64,000 nucleotides of DNA from an uncultured Prevotellaceae bacterium (GCA_902786565.1 CADACW010000006.1:21147-85146), one strand, 5' to 3'. Positions 17,441-25,611 are shown, numbered from the stretch's first letter. Notes: generated from the letters alone by a model not told the origin. Translations and numbers: made by a program.

Positions 17441-18928
17441 TCAGAACAGGGGTGCTGCCGTGCAGGCATTGGGCTTGCGGATGTGGAGCAGGCGGGAGAG
17501 GGTAGGGGCGATGCGGACTGCCGAAGCTGGTTCGGAGCTGATGCCGGCACTCATGCCCGCACCGTAGAAGACGATGGGGAACGCGGTCTCGGCGCTGCGG
17601 GACTGGCCCGTGGGGCTGCCGTCTTCGTTGAGCACGCGCCAGCCTGGGGCCACCTCTATGAGCAGGTCGCCGCAGCGGCCGGCATTGAAGCCGTTGCGCA
17701 TGGTCTGCACGTAGGCATCATGGCTGGCGAGCAGTTGCAGCGGGGTGAACACCTGCTTCACGCCCGACATCATCACCACCAGTTCCTGTGCCTTGGCGGT
17801 GGCTTCTGTCAGACTGATTTTCTTGGCCTCCAGCAGTTTGCGGTTGAAGAATATCTGGTTGCCGTAGGTGGCCTCGACATATTTCTCCTGCCCCCAGACG
17901 GCTCCCAGGTACATGTTGAGCAGTCCGGCGGTGCGGTCGATGTAGAAGGTGCCGCTGGGTATGCGGTACTTCTCATAGTCGGGCTCCTCCTCGTAGCTGT
18001 AGCCTGTGCCGGTGACCACGAAGAGCACCTTTCCGGCACCCACCCACCGCTCGGCATGGTCTATCAGCCGCCCCAGTTCGTGGTCCAGCCGGATGTAGGT
18101 CTCCTGCAGGTCGGCCTGGCTCTTGACGGCGGTGGCTCCTGCCGCCTGATAGGTCAGGCAGAGCAGGTCGGGCGTCTCGTCGGTGCCCAGGGCATTGCTG
18201 ACGATGCACTGCTGCGCCAGATTGGTCACGTCGGCATTGGCGTGCCAGCCCTGCTTGTAGAGGGTGTGGCGCTGTGGGTCGGTGCCCTCGGCCTTCAGCG
18301 CCGGTGCCTGCGTCTTGTTGTGGTCGCGCAGCCACTGGGGCAGCTTCTTGCCGTAGTATTGCGACGAGCACCACTGGCCGGTGACATCGTCTATCCAGAA
18401 GGCGCCGTCGGCCGCATGGCCACCGCTGAGTATGGCGGCATCGCACTGTGCGGCAATGGCGAAGACCTTGGCCAAGCCCTCGGTGGCCACTTTCAGCTCG
18501 TCGGTCAGGGTGCTGACGGCCATCGCCGCGGGCGATGCCTTGGCGGTGGTGCCCAGTCCGGCGTGGCGGTCGTCGTCGGTGCAGGCCACGGGGCGCAGGG
18601 TCTCGCGGCTGAGCCATCGCTGGCCCACTATACTATTATAATAAGGTGTGGTGCCCGACGCCACGGCGGCTATGGCCGATGCGCGGTCGAGCGGACGGAA
18701 GGGGTAGTCGGCGTGCTGAAACACCTGTCCGCGGTCCATCAGTCGGCGGAAGCCCCTGTCGCGGAAGTGGGGCGCGAAGCGTTGCAGGCAGTCGCTGCGC
18801 AGCTGGTCGATGTTGACCATCACCACCAGCTGGGGCGGTGTGTCGGCCTGCAGCGGCGTGTCGGCCAGGGCCTTGCCGCCCGTGAGCAGCAGGGCCAGCA
18901 GGAAGAGGGTGAAGAGTTTATTTGTCAT
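17441..18928 (-). CDS. Alkaline phosphatase-superfamily paralogue lacking catalytic residues (pseudoenzyme)
   Basis: 495-aa exported protein that aligns along its length with the PafA-like enzyme at 7328-8836 (shared I-D-Q-L-R/V-D-Q-M-R, S-G-T-T-P, A-I-L-S-G-G-H, and the C-terminal R-C-G-D and L-L-H-I-R-K-P-N-A-C blocks). The nucleophile segment is L-D-R-A-S-A-I in place of T-V-T-A-I-G-H, the D-I-I-G-H metal segment is A-T-A-V-K, and A-D-H-G is G-T-G-Y. The catalytic Thr and several metal ligands are therefore gone, although the frame is intact. Start chosen at 18928 (M-T-N-K-L-F, signal peptide); 18934 is possible. It overlaps the DUF4105 gene by about 11 bp. Confidence 0.85.
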   Translation of the reverse strand: MTNKLFTLFLLALLLTGGKALADTPLQADTPPQLVVMVNIDQLRSDCLQRFAPHFRDRGFRRLMDRGQVFQHADYPFRPLDRASAIAAVASGTTPYYNSIVGQRWLSRETLRPVACTDDDRHAGLGTTAKASPAAMAVSTLTDELKVATEGLAKVFAIAAQCDAAILSGGHAADGAFWIDDVTGQWCSSQYYGKKLPQWLRDHNKTQAPALKAEGTDPQRHTLYKQGWHANADVTNLAQQCIVSNALGTDETPDLLCLTYQAAGATAVKSQADLQETYIRLDHELGRLIDHAERWVGAGKVLFVVTGTGYSYEEEPDYEKYRIPSGTFYIDRTAGLLNMYLGAVWGQEKYVEATYGNQIFFNRKLLEAKKISLTEATAKAQELVVMMSGVKQVFTPLQLLASHDAYVQTMRNGFNAGRCGDLLIEVAPGWRVLNEDGSPTGQSRSAETAFPIVFYGAGMSAGISSEPASAVRIAPTLSRLLHIRKPNACTAAPLF

Positions 18929-20090
18929 GTGCATGTCGGATATATCTGAGCAAGAAGCAGATGGCCACCACCTCGAGACCCTCGGCATAGTCTTGCCAGA
19001 GGGCGCCGACGAGGAAGGCCACCGTCAGGCAGAGGCTGATGGCGAACCAGCGGCTGCGACGCCCGCGGGCCACGGTCCAGACGAAGAACAGCGGCAGGGG
19101 GTTGAGCAGCAGCAACTGCAGATTGGTGCTGGTGGTGGGGTGCTGCGAGAAGAGCATCACGAAGAGGATGCATCCGGCCAGTCCGGCGGCCACCATCAGC
19201 AGCACGTCGAACCATCGCACCACGGTGCGGCGCAGCTGCTCGTAGGCGAAGAGTGCCAGCGAGACCGCCAGCAGCAGCAGGGCGCAGACCATGGGGCGCA
19301 GGGGGAAGGCCGACGAGGTGGTCTGGATGCCGGCTGGCACCAGGAGGCGTCGCTCCTTCACCAAGGGGCGGCTCTGGCCGCCGCGCACCACCGTGGCACG
19401 GTCGATGTCGTGGCGCAGGTTGGCCGGCAGGAACTGCTGCTCGCGCTGGGTGGTGGCCAGGTCGGCCTTGACGCCCAGCAGGATGTCGTTGCCGAAGGTG
19501 GCCCAGGGGCTGCCCTCAGTGCAGAGGCCCGCCATCTGCCGGAAGGTGAGCGCATAGTCGGGGCGGGGGGCATAGCGCACCTCGCCATCCAGACAGCGCT
19601 CCAGCATGTCGCGGGGCCGCGTGGAGCAGTTGTCGTAGAAGAAATTGTAGCGGTAGACGCGGTTCTGCGGCAGATAGTTGGTGCGCAGGGCCTGGATGAG
19701 CCGCTGCTTTTCGGCCGATGTCAGGTCGAGCACCTGCTCGGTCACCTGGCTGCCCCACTGCTCGTAGTATTTGCAGAAGGGCTTGGTGGGGGCCACCCCC
19801 AGCTCATAGTCGGTCAGACCGAAGACGAAGCGGAGCACGAAGTGGGGCTTCTTGAAGTTGTAGATGCCGTAGTTGAACACCAGGTCCTCGCCCGACCGCA
19901 CGTTGCGGCAGCGCAGGGCTGTGTGGCCGTAGAGGCTGTACACCTCGTCGTGGGGCGAGCAGGTCAGCAGCCCTATCTCCACGCTCTCCATAGGGTCGGC
20001 GGGCGCGGCCACCGAGTCGGTGGGCAGGGCGTGCAGGGGCAATGCCGCCAGTACCATCAGCAGGACTGACAGGAGTGAAAACTGTTTCAT
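18918..20090 (-). CDS. DUF4105 family membrane protein (Lnb-like lipoprotein N-acyltransferase candidate)
   Basis: 390-aa protein with a signal peptide (about 1-21), a periplasmic domain (about 35-260) and four or so C-terminal transmembrane helices (about 265-385). The DUF4105 domain shows a permuted papain-like pair: His56 in Y-G-H-T-A-L-R and Cys155 in Y-D-N-C-S-T-R-P-R-D. A DUF4105 protein has been reported as the lipoprotein N-acyltransferase Lnb of Bacteroides, replacing Lnt; applying that role here is inference from the family. It is the first gene of a minus-strand run leading into the pseudo-phosphatase, CDF and HAD genes. Confidence 0.82.
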   Translation of the reverse strand: MKQFSLLSVLLMVLAALPLHALPTDSVAAPADPMESVEIGLLTCSPHDEVYSLYGHTALRCRNVRSGEDLVFNYGIYNFKKPHFVLRFVFGLTDYELGVAPTKPFCKYYEQWGSQVTEQVLDLTSAEKQRLIQALRTNYLPQNRVYRYNFFYDNCSTRPRDMLERCLDGEVRYAPRPDYALTFRQMAGLCTEGSPWATFGNDILLGVKADLATTQREQQFLPANLRHDIDRATVVRGGQSRPLVKERRLLVPAGIQTTSSAFPLRPMVCALLLLAVSLALFAYEQLRRTVVRWFDVLLMVAAGLAGCILFVMLFSQHPTTSTNLQLLLLNPLPLFFVWTVARGRRSRWFAISLCLTVAFLVGALWQDYAEGLEVVAICFLLRYIRHAHDK

Positions 20091-20111
20091 GGCTTATGTC
20101 GGCTGGCTGTC

Positions 20112-20744
20112 TTATTCACCCTCGCTCATGAGCAGATAGACCTTTGCGCTGCGGTTGCCGTCGGAGACGATGCCGTAGGCGGGATTGCCGTCTATCTTGC
20201 GAAGTTCGCGGGCGGCGGCGTCGTGCGACAGGCCGGTCATTTCGGCATAGTCGGCCACGCGCATCTTCTTCCTGCGGGTCATGTAGTTGCGAGCCTTCTC
20301 CACGCGCTCGTCCAGTGTGTACTTCGACTTGTGCAGACGGCTGTCGTCGCCGCGCTCCAGGTGGCAGCGGCGGCTGGCCTGGTAAATTAGTTCCTTGTCT
20401 ACGCGGAAAGAGATGCCGTTCAGCTCGACGGTGTTGGCGTTGCGGCGCTGCTCGTCGGCGTCGAAGGTGTCCTGCGGCTTGTCCTTGCGCACGCCCAGCT
20501 TGCCGCCGAAGGTGCCAATGCCGTCCAGGCGGACGGTGTGGCCGTAGGCTATCTGCAGGGCCAGCTCGTCGGCTATCAGCGTCAGGGCCGCCAGCAGTGT
20601 GCTGCGCTGCATGCTGCCCCGCTTGGCGCACTCGTCGAAGAAGCGGTTGGTGGTCAGGCAACCCGTAGACTGCATGTGGTAGTAGGCTTGAGTCTTGCCC
20701 TTGCCGTTCAGGTCGGCAATCTCTCTCTTGATGTACTTTGGCAT
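20112..20744 (-). CDS. HU-family-related DNA-binding protein
   Basis: 210-aa protein of the Bacteroidetes HU-like group: a bacterial DNA-binding (IHF/HU) domain in about residues 20-125 (T-L-I-A-D-E-L-A; G-I-G-T-F-G-G-K-L-G) followed by a basic linker and a C-terminal winged-helix-like segment (A-D-Y-A-E-M-T-G-L-S-H-D-A-A). Start 20744 (M-P-K-Y-I-K-R) is the family start; an upstream in-frame ATG would read through the repeat array and is rejected. Probably nucleoid-associated. The promoter at 20793-20824 sits directly against a helically phased repeat array, suggesting structured or autoregulated transcription. Confidence 0.85.
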   Translation of the reverse strand: MPKYIKREIADLNGKGKTQAYYHMQSTGCLTTNRFFDECAKRGSMQRSTLLAALTLIADELALQIAYGHTVRLDGIGTFGGKLGVRKDKPQDTFDADEQRRNANTVELNGISFRVDKELIYQASRRCHLERGDDSRLHKSKYTLDERVEKARNYMTRRKKMRVADYAEMTGLSHDAAARELRKIDGNPAYGIVSDGNRSAKVYLLMSEGE

Positions 20745-20792
20745 AATGTGGTTCTCCTTATTAATATAAGTATAAGTTTTTCTAAGCGGATG

Positions 20793-20824
20793 CAAAGATA
20801 CAAAAAGCCGGGCATATTTGCAAG
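20793..20824 (-). promoter_or_regulatory. Promoter of the HU-like gene
   Basis: The minus strand has TATCTTTG (20793-20800) with a TTG-containing -33 element (CTTG, 20821-20824) 20 bp away. The first repeat array begins about 20 bp further upstream. Confidence 0.5.
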
Positions 20825-20845
20825 TAGGCCCGGACATAAAATTTA

Positions 20846-20919
20846 AATTTCGACGTAATTTATCTGAATTACGTCGTAATTTATATAAATTTCGTCGTAA
20901 TTTACATAAATTACGTCGA
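20846..20919. repeat. 21-bp AT-rich tandem repeat array, about 3.5 copies
   Basis: The element CGTAATTTAT/C recurs at 20854, 20875 and 20896, exactly 21 bp apart, and each is preceded by AATTWCG and a CGWCG core. Each unit mixes A/T runs with a near-palindromic ACGTCG/CGACGT. The 21-bp period is two helical turns. It lies just upstream of the HU-like promoter. Confidence 0.9.
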
Positions 20920-20936
20920 CCCGTTAAGTATAGTTC

Positions 20937-21010
20937 CGGGCGGACCACTGTTTAGCTACGGGCGGAGAAATGTTTGGCTACGGGCGGAGAAACAAATAGA
21001 TGGGGGCGGA
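20937..21010. repeat. 22-bp GC-rich tandem repeat array, four copies of CGGGCGGA
   Basis: CGGGCGGA (last copy GGGGCGGA) begins at 20937, 20959, 20981 and 21003, exactly 22 bp apart. The spacer GTTTRGCTA is shared between the first two units. It is adjacent to the AT-rich array and ends about 25 bp before the holB -33 region. Confidence 0.9.
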
Positions 21011-21033
21011 AATAAGTTAAAAAACGCCAAATA

Positions 21034-21065
21034 TTGAGCGGTGCTACTTTTTTTTCGTAATTTTG
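21034..21065 (+). promoter_or_regulatory. Promoter of holB
   Basis: TAATTTTG at 21058-21065 with TTG at 21034-21036, 21 bp apart. The start codon is 57 bp downstream. Confidence 0.45.
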
Positions 21066-21122
21066 CAATCCGAAATTTGCGCGTGCGGGCAGCCGCCGGC
21101 GCAGGAAACGGTCAGACAGGCG

Positions 21123-22247
21123 ATGACATTCAACGAAGTGATAGGACAGGACGAGGTGCGCAGCCGCCTCGTGCAGATGGTCGACGAGGGCCGTTTGCCC
21201 CATGCGCTGATGCTCTGCGGCCCCAGCGGGGTGGGCAAGAAGGCGCTGGCCATCGCCTTTGGCTGCCATCTGCTCTCATTGAATTCGCCGTCGGGCCAGG
21301 GCGAAGAGTCCGCCATGCTGAAAAAGCTGGAGCACCCCGACCTGCACTTCACCTATCCCACCATCAAACTGCCCTCGATGGGGAGCGACCACATGCCCGT
21401 GAGCGACGATTTTGCACACGAGTGGCACGAGCTGGTGATGCGCGGGCCCTACTTCTCGATGGACGACTGGCTCACGGCCATGGGGGCCGAAAACCAGCAG
21501 GCCATCATCACCGCCGGCGAGAGCGACGACCTGGTGCGCAAACTGAGTCTGAAGTCGAGCCAGGGCGGCTACAAGGTGAGCATCGTGTGGCTGCCGGAGC
21601 GCATGAACATTGCCTGTGCCAACAAACTGCTGAAACTGATAGAGGAGCCGCCACAGCAGACCGTGTTCATCATGGTGTGCGAAGAGCCCGACAAACTGTT
21701 GGAGACCATTCGCAGCCGCGTGCAGCGCATTGACGTGAAGCGCGTGCCCGTGGAGACGATAGAGCAGGCCCTGGTGCAGCGGCGCAGCATAGACCCGCAG
21801 CAGGCCCACCGGCTGGCCAGGCTGGCCAACGGCTCGTGGATGAAGGCCCTGCAGGAACTGCAGGTGGGCACGGAGAACGAGCAGTTTCTCAGCCTGTTCA
21901 TCGAGCTGATGAGGCTGGCCTACCAGCGCAAGGTGAGGGAAATGCGCAAATGGAGCGAGACGATGGCTGCATTCGGACGTGAGAAGCAGAAGCGGTTTCT
22001 TGACTTTTTCCTCCGCATGGTGCGCGAGAACTTCATGTACAATTTCGGGCAGTCGGACCTGTGCTATATGTCGCAGGACGAGGAGAACTTTGCCCGGAAC
22101 TTCGCCCGGTTCATCAACGAGGCCAACGTGATACTGCTCTACGAACTGGCCAACCGCTGCATACGCGACATAGGCCAGAACGCCAACGCCAAGATTGTCT
22201 TCTTCGACTTTTCGCTGCAAGTGGCCGTCTTGCTGGTGCAGAAGTAG
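21123..22247 (+). CDS. holB: DNA polymerase III subunit delta'
   Basis: 374-aa AAA+ clamp-loader subunit. M-T-F-N-E-V-I-G-Q-D-E-V is the typical delta' N-terminus, and Walker A is G-P-S-G-V-G-K-K at 33-40. The L-L-K-L-I-E-E-P-P strand (Walker B/sensor region) and R-S-R-V-Q-R-I near the SRC position are visible. The C-terminal collar is helical. ATG 21123 is preferred over an upstream in-frame ATG that would add 20 atypical residues. dinB begins 26 bp after its stop. Confidence 0.9.
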   Translation: MTFNEVIGQDEVRSRLVQMVDEGRLPHALMLCGPSGVGKKALAIAFGCHLLSLNSPSGQGEESAMLKKLEHPDLHFTYPTIKLPSMGSDHMPVSDDFAHEWHELVMRGPYFSMDDWLTAMGAENQQAIITAGESDDLVRKLSLKSSQGGYKVSIVWLPERMNIACANKLLKLIEEPPQQTVFIMVCEEPDKLLETIRSRVQRIDVKRVPVETIEQALVQRRSIDPQQAHRLARLANGSWMKALQELQVGTENEQFLSLFIELMRLAYQRKVREMRKWSETMAAFGREKQKRFLDFFLRMVRENFMYNFGQSDLCYMSQDEENFARNFARFINEANVILLYELANRCIRDIGQNANAKIVFFDFSLQVAVLLVQK

Positions 22248-22273
22248 CCTGCGGTTTCACCCCTTCTGCCCTG

Positions 22274-23362
22274 ATGAAAATCATTCATGTGGATATGGAC
22301 CAGTTCTTTGCTGCCGTCGAGCAACTCGACCAGCCGGAACTGAAAGGCAAGCCGATAGCCGTGGGCCATGACGCCGAGCGCGGCGTGGTGTCGACGGCCA
22401 GCTACGAGGCCCGCCGCTATGGCGTACACTCGGCACAGTCCATCCAGGTGGCCAAGCGCCTTTGCCCGCAGCTGATCATTGTGGAGCCACACTTCCAGCG
22501 ATACAAGGAAGTGTCGGCCCAGTTGCACGCCATCTTCCACGACTATACCGACCTGATTGAGCCTATCTCGCTGGACGAGGCTTTCCTCGACGTGACGGAG
22601 AACAAGAAAGGCGTGGAACTGGGCGTGGAGATAGCCCGCGAAATCAAGCAGCGCATCAGACAGACCACAGGATTGACGGCATCGGCGGGCGTGAGCTACT
22701 GCAAGTTTCTGGCAAAGATTGCCTCAGACTGGCGCAAGCCCGACGGACTGACGGTGATTCATCCCGACAGGGCGCTCGACTTCATCGCCCAGCTGAAGGT
22801 GGAGAAGATTTGGGGCGTGGGACAGAAGACGGCCGAGAGGCTGCACCGCATGGGTGTCTTCACCGGGCAGGACCTGAGAAATCTGCCACTCAGCCGGCTT
22901 ATGCACGAGTTCGGCAAGATGGGGCAGGTGTTCTACGACTTCGCAAGGGGCATCGACAACAGGCCCGTCGTAGCAGAGTGGGAAAGGAAGTCGGTGAGCT
23001 GCGAGCGGACGTTTGAGACCGACATCAACGAAAATTCCGCCGTCACCATCCACTTGTACCATACGGTACTGGAACTGGTGCGGCGGATAGAGAAAAACAA
23101 TTTCGAGGGGCGCACGCTCACACTGAAAGTCAAATTCCTGGATTTCCAGCAGATAACGCGCAGCCTGACAGTAGACTATATCCTCAAATCGAAGGAAGAC
23201 ATCCTGCCTCTGGCGAAGCAGCTGATGCAGGGCGTGGAGTTCCACTCGCACCCCATCCGGCTGTTGGGCCTGGGGGTGTCAAACCAGAAAAACGTGGCAC
23301 AGCAGGAGCAAAAGCACTGGGTGGAGCTGGAACTGGAATTTAAGCCCTGGACTGCTATTTGA
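22274..23362 (+). CDS. dinB: DNA polymerase IV (Y-family translesion polymerase)
   Basis: 362-aa Y-family polymerase for error-prone lesion bypass. Catalytic acidic residues are in H-V-D-M-D-Q-F-F (start) and S-L-D-E-A-F-L-D-V (about 103). The palm/fingers signature S-A-G-V-S-Y-C-K-F-L-A-K-I-A-S and the helix-hairpin-helix W-G-V-G-Q-K-T-A-E-R-L are present, and the little finger ends near 355. Length is normal. It follows holB and ends with an 8-bp convergent overlap with the peroxidase-nitroreductase gene. No LexA-type box was recognised. Confidence 0.95.
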   Translation: MKIIHVDMDQFFAAVEQLDQPELKGKPIAVGHDAERGVVSTASYEARRYGVHSAQSIQVAKRLCPQLIIVEPHFQRYKEVSAQLHAIFHDYTDLIEPISLDEAFLDVTENKKGVELGVEIAREIKQRIRQTTGLTASAGVSYCKFLAKIASDWRKPDGLTVIHPDRALDFIAQLKVEKIWGVGQKTAERLHRMGVFTGQDLRNLPLSRLMHEFGKMGQVFYDFARGIDNRPVVAEWERKSVSCERTFETDINENSAVTIHLYHTVLELVRRIEKNNFEGRTLTLKVKFLDFQQITRSLTVDYILKSKEDILPLAKQLMQGVEFHSHPIRLLGLGVSNQKNVAQQEQKHWVELELEFKPWTAI

Positions 23363-24494
23363 TGTACTTCACTTTAGCGGCATCGCGGGGCTTGGCGTCG
23401 GGCTGCTCGTCGGGGTAGCCGACGGCGATGATGTAGTTCAGCTTGTAGTCGGCAGGAATGTCGAGACGGTCGAGGAAGAACTTGGCCTTCTCATTCGACG
23501 TCAGGAAGCGCACGGGACCGCCGAGGCAGCAAGTGCCCAGGCCCATCGCCTTGGCGGCCAGCATCATGTTCTCGCCCAGCAGGCCGGCATCCAACTCGCC
23601 GCCACCGTTGGCCGGCGTGCAGACGCAGATGATATTGGGCGCATTGCGGAACATGTTCTTGAAACCTTTGTCGCGGCTTACCTGCTCTGCGTTAGCCTGC
23701 TTGTAGACCTCGGTCACGTCGGCCATGAGCTGCTGGTCTTCCACCACACGGACTATCCAGGGCTGGCGGTTCATGCCGCTGGGCGCATTGATGCCACAGC
23801 GGGCTATCAGCTCCAGCTTCTCGTGCTCCACGGGCTTGTCCAGATACTTGCGGACGGAACGGCGCGACATGATGGTGCTCAGAACGGGGTTCACCTCCAT
23901 CAGGATGTCGGCCTCGATGCCGCTCATCTTGTCGGTAGGCTCATAGCGTTTCAGCACGCGGCCGTCGCGGCCTACAAGGAACTTGGTGAAGTTCCACTTG
24001 ATGTCTGACTTCTTGTCGAAGTCGGCATCGCGCTTGCGCAGCATGTCGTCCATCATCTTGCCCCGCTGGTCGCTGACGTCAAAGCCACCGAAGCCCTTCT
24101 GCGCCTTCAGGTAGGTGTAGAGCGGGTGCTCGGCAGCGCCGTTCACGTCAATCTTGTCGAACTGCGGGAACAGAATGTTGAAGTTGACCGTACAGAACTC
24201 GTGTATCTCTTGGATGGAGCCGGGAGCCTGTTGGCCGAACTGGTTGCAGGGAAAGTCCAGAATCTCCAGCCCGTCTGCCCTGTACTTCTCGTAGAGCGAC
24301 TCCAACTCCTTGTATTGCGGCGTGAACCCGCAACGGGTGGCGGTGTTCACTATCAGGAGAACCTTGCCCTTGAAGTCAGAGAGCGACACTTCCTGCCCCA
24401 CGTCGTCCTTCACTTTAAAGTCAAAGACGCTGTTCTGTGCCGGCACCATCAGCACGCCAGCCATTGCCATGAGGCAAAACATCATTCTTTTCAT
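23355..24494 (-). CDS. Exported glutathione-peroxidase-like/nitroreductase fusion protein
   Basis: 379-aa protein with two redox modules. After a signal peptide (about 1-20), residues 22-180 are a thiol peroxidase of the GPx family: Cys55 in T-A-T-R-C-G-F-T, Gln85 in C-N-Q-F-G-Q and Trp167 in K-W-N-F-T-K-F form the catalytic set, with Cys rather than selenocysteine. Residues about 205-360 are a nitroreductase (FMN) domain beginning I-M-S-R-R-S-V-R-K-Y and containing N-A-P-S-G-M-N-R-Q-P-W. The frame is continuous. Such proteins would couple peroxide reduction to a flavin oxidoreductase; the electron donor is unknown. ATG 24494 gives the signal peptide; 24524 is an alternative. Confidence 0.88.
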   Translation of the reverse strand: MKRMMFCLMAMAGVLMVPAQNSVFDFKVKDDVGQEVSLSDFKGKVLLIVNTATRCGFTPQYKELESLYEKYRADGLEILDFPCNQFGQQAPGSIQEIHEFCTVNFNILFPQFDKIDVNGAAEHPLYTYLKAQKGFGGFDVSDQRGKMMDDMLRKRDADFDKKSDIKWNFTKFLVGRDGRVLKRYEPTDKMSGIEADILMEVNPVLSTIMSRRSVRKYLDKPVEHEKLELIARCGINAPSGMNRQPWIVRVVEDQQLMADVTEVYKQANAEQVSRDKGFKNMFRNAPNIICVCTPANGGGELDAGLLGENMMLAAKAMGLGTCCLGGPVRFLTSNEKAKFFLDRLDIPADYKLNYIIAVGYPDEQPDAKPRDAAKVKYIK

Positions 24495-24529
24495 TGTCTG
24501 TGGTCTGTTTAGTTTGGTTTTCATTGGTT

Positions 24530-25084
24530 TTATGTGCCCTGTTTGGCTTTGCCGAGATAGGTGAACTGGAAATTCTTGCCTTTGACCGAGGGGAACTGGC
24601 TGCGCTCGTCCACACGCTGGCTCAGATGTTCTACGATGCGGTTGTAGCAATCCATGCCGGAGTTGGCTTTCATACGGGCCACAAAGACGGTGTCACGATA
24701 CTGGAACTTGCCGGTGCTGGCGGCAATGCAGGCCCGCTTGAACTTGAGCGAACCTTCGTACCATCCGTCGCGCACGGCATTCAGTTTCATCACAATGGGC
24801 GAGTTGGCTTTGGGCTTGGCTTCCGTCTCTTTGTCGGGGCGCACTGTGCGCTTCTCCTTGAATTCGAGCATGGTTGCGGCTTCGGTCTTGATGATGATGA
24901 AATAGACGCGAGGGCGTATCTTGTAACGCTTTGGGAAGTGCACATCGCTTTCTGCATACTCGCGAATGTCGGCTTCCAGCACGGGGTTCATTCCTATTTC
25001 ATCTATGCCACTAAGAAAATCGATAGCCTCGTCGGCATTCTTTACGAGGGCTTCGCTGTTAAAGTACCTGATGTATAAGTTCAT
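24530..25084 (-). CDS. Conserved hypothetical protein
   Basis: 184-aa cytoplasmic protein with no signal peptide or membrane segment. It begins M-N-L-Y-I-R-Y-F-N-S-E and carries a K-R-Y-K-I-R-P-R-V-Y-F-I-I-I-K strand and a V-F-V-A-R-M-K-A-N-S-G-M-D-C-Y segment. Charged and alpha/beta in appearance; I recognise no catalytic motif. Codon use matches the GC-rich neighbours. It is upstream of and about 35 bp from the peroxidase-nitroreductase gene, so they may share a transcript. Function unknown. Confidence 0.75.
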   Translation of the reverse strand: MNLYIRYFNSEALVKNADEAIDFLSGIDEIGMNPVLEADIREYAESDVHFPKRYKIRPRVYFIIIKTEAATMLEFKEKRTVRPDKETEAKPKANSPIVMKLNAVRDGWYEGSLKFKRACIAASTGKFQYRDTVFVARMKANSGMDCYNRIVEHLSQRVDERSQFPSVKGKNFQFTYLGKAKQGT

Positions 25085-25141
25085 ATCTTCTTTAGTTGAC
25101 GCTTAGTCAGCTTTGTCCTGTTGAAAGTCATTTTAAAATTA

Positions 25142-25181
25142 AATGCTTAATGCTATTCTGTAGGATTTAGCATTAAGCATT
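25142..25181 (-). terminator. Terminator hairpin after the tRNA operon
   Basis: A perfect 14-bp inverted repeat (25142-25155 with 25168-25181) encloses a 12-nt loop. On the minus strand it lies 15 bp after the last tRNA and is followed by a T-rich run. Confidence 0.65.
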
Positions 25182-25196
25182 GCGCAATAGTGAAAG

Positions 25197-25269
<73 letters not shown>

Positions 25270-25294
25270 ATTATTTCAAAGAAAGGGTTTGATA

Positions 25295-25381
25295 TGGTGA
25301 AGAGGAGGAGACTCGAACTCCCACGTCGCAATTGACACTACCCCCTCAAAGTAGCGCGTCTACCAATTCCGCCACCTCTCC
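25295..25381 (-). tRNA. tRNA-Leu (anticodon GAG)
   Basis: Class II tRNA with a long variable arm: acceptor GGAGAGG/CCTCTTC, anticodon stem CTACT/GGTAG with loop TTGAGGG. Discriminator A is followed by CCA in the DNA (25295-25297), the only member of the cluster with an encoded CCA. Confidence 0.93.
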
Positions 25382-25408
25382 ATCATGTTTACACTCGAAG
25401 CAAAAGAG

Positions 25409-25490
25409 TGCCCAGAACAGGACTCGAACCTGCACGCCTCGCGGCACACGCACCTGAAACGTGCGCGTCTACCAATTCCGCCACCTGGGC
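25409..25490 (-). tRNA. tRNA-Leu (anticodon CAG)
   Basis: Class II tRNA: acceptor GCCCAGG/TCTGGGC, anticodon stem CACGT/GCGTG with loop TTCAGGT, long GC-rich variable arm, discriminator A. CCA not encoded. Confidence 0.93.
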
Positions 25491-25538
25491 ATTTTACAAC
25501 GGAGGCCACCCTCGCGTCGCTCTTTTGTTCATCGTGTG

Positions 25539-25611
<73 letters not shown>

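Noticed and set aside
16538-18949. 800-codon plus-strand open frame across the CDF and pseudo-phosphatase genes
   Set aside because: Gly/Ala/Val/His-rich shadow with no domain; the minus-strand genes have clear families and tight start/stop coupling.
20745-20948. N-terminal extension of the HU-like gene back to an ATG at 20948
   Set aside because: The extension reads through the 21-bp repeats, giving N-L-R-R-N-type repeats, and lies upstream of a recognisable promoter.
20846-21010. Possible CRISPR array
   Set aside because: Tandem units of 21-22 bp with no unique spacers of fixed length and no cas genes.
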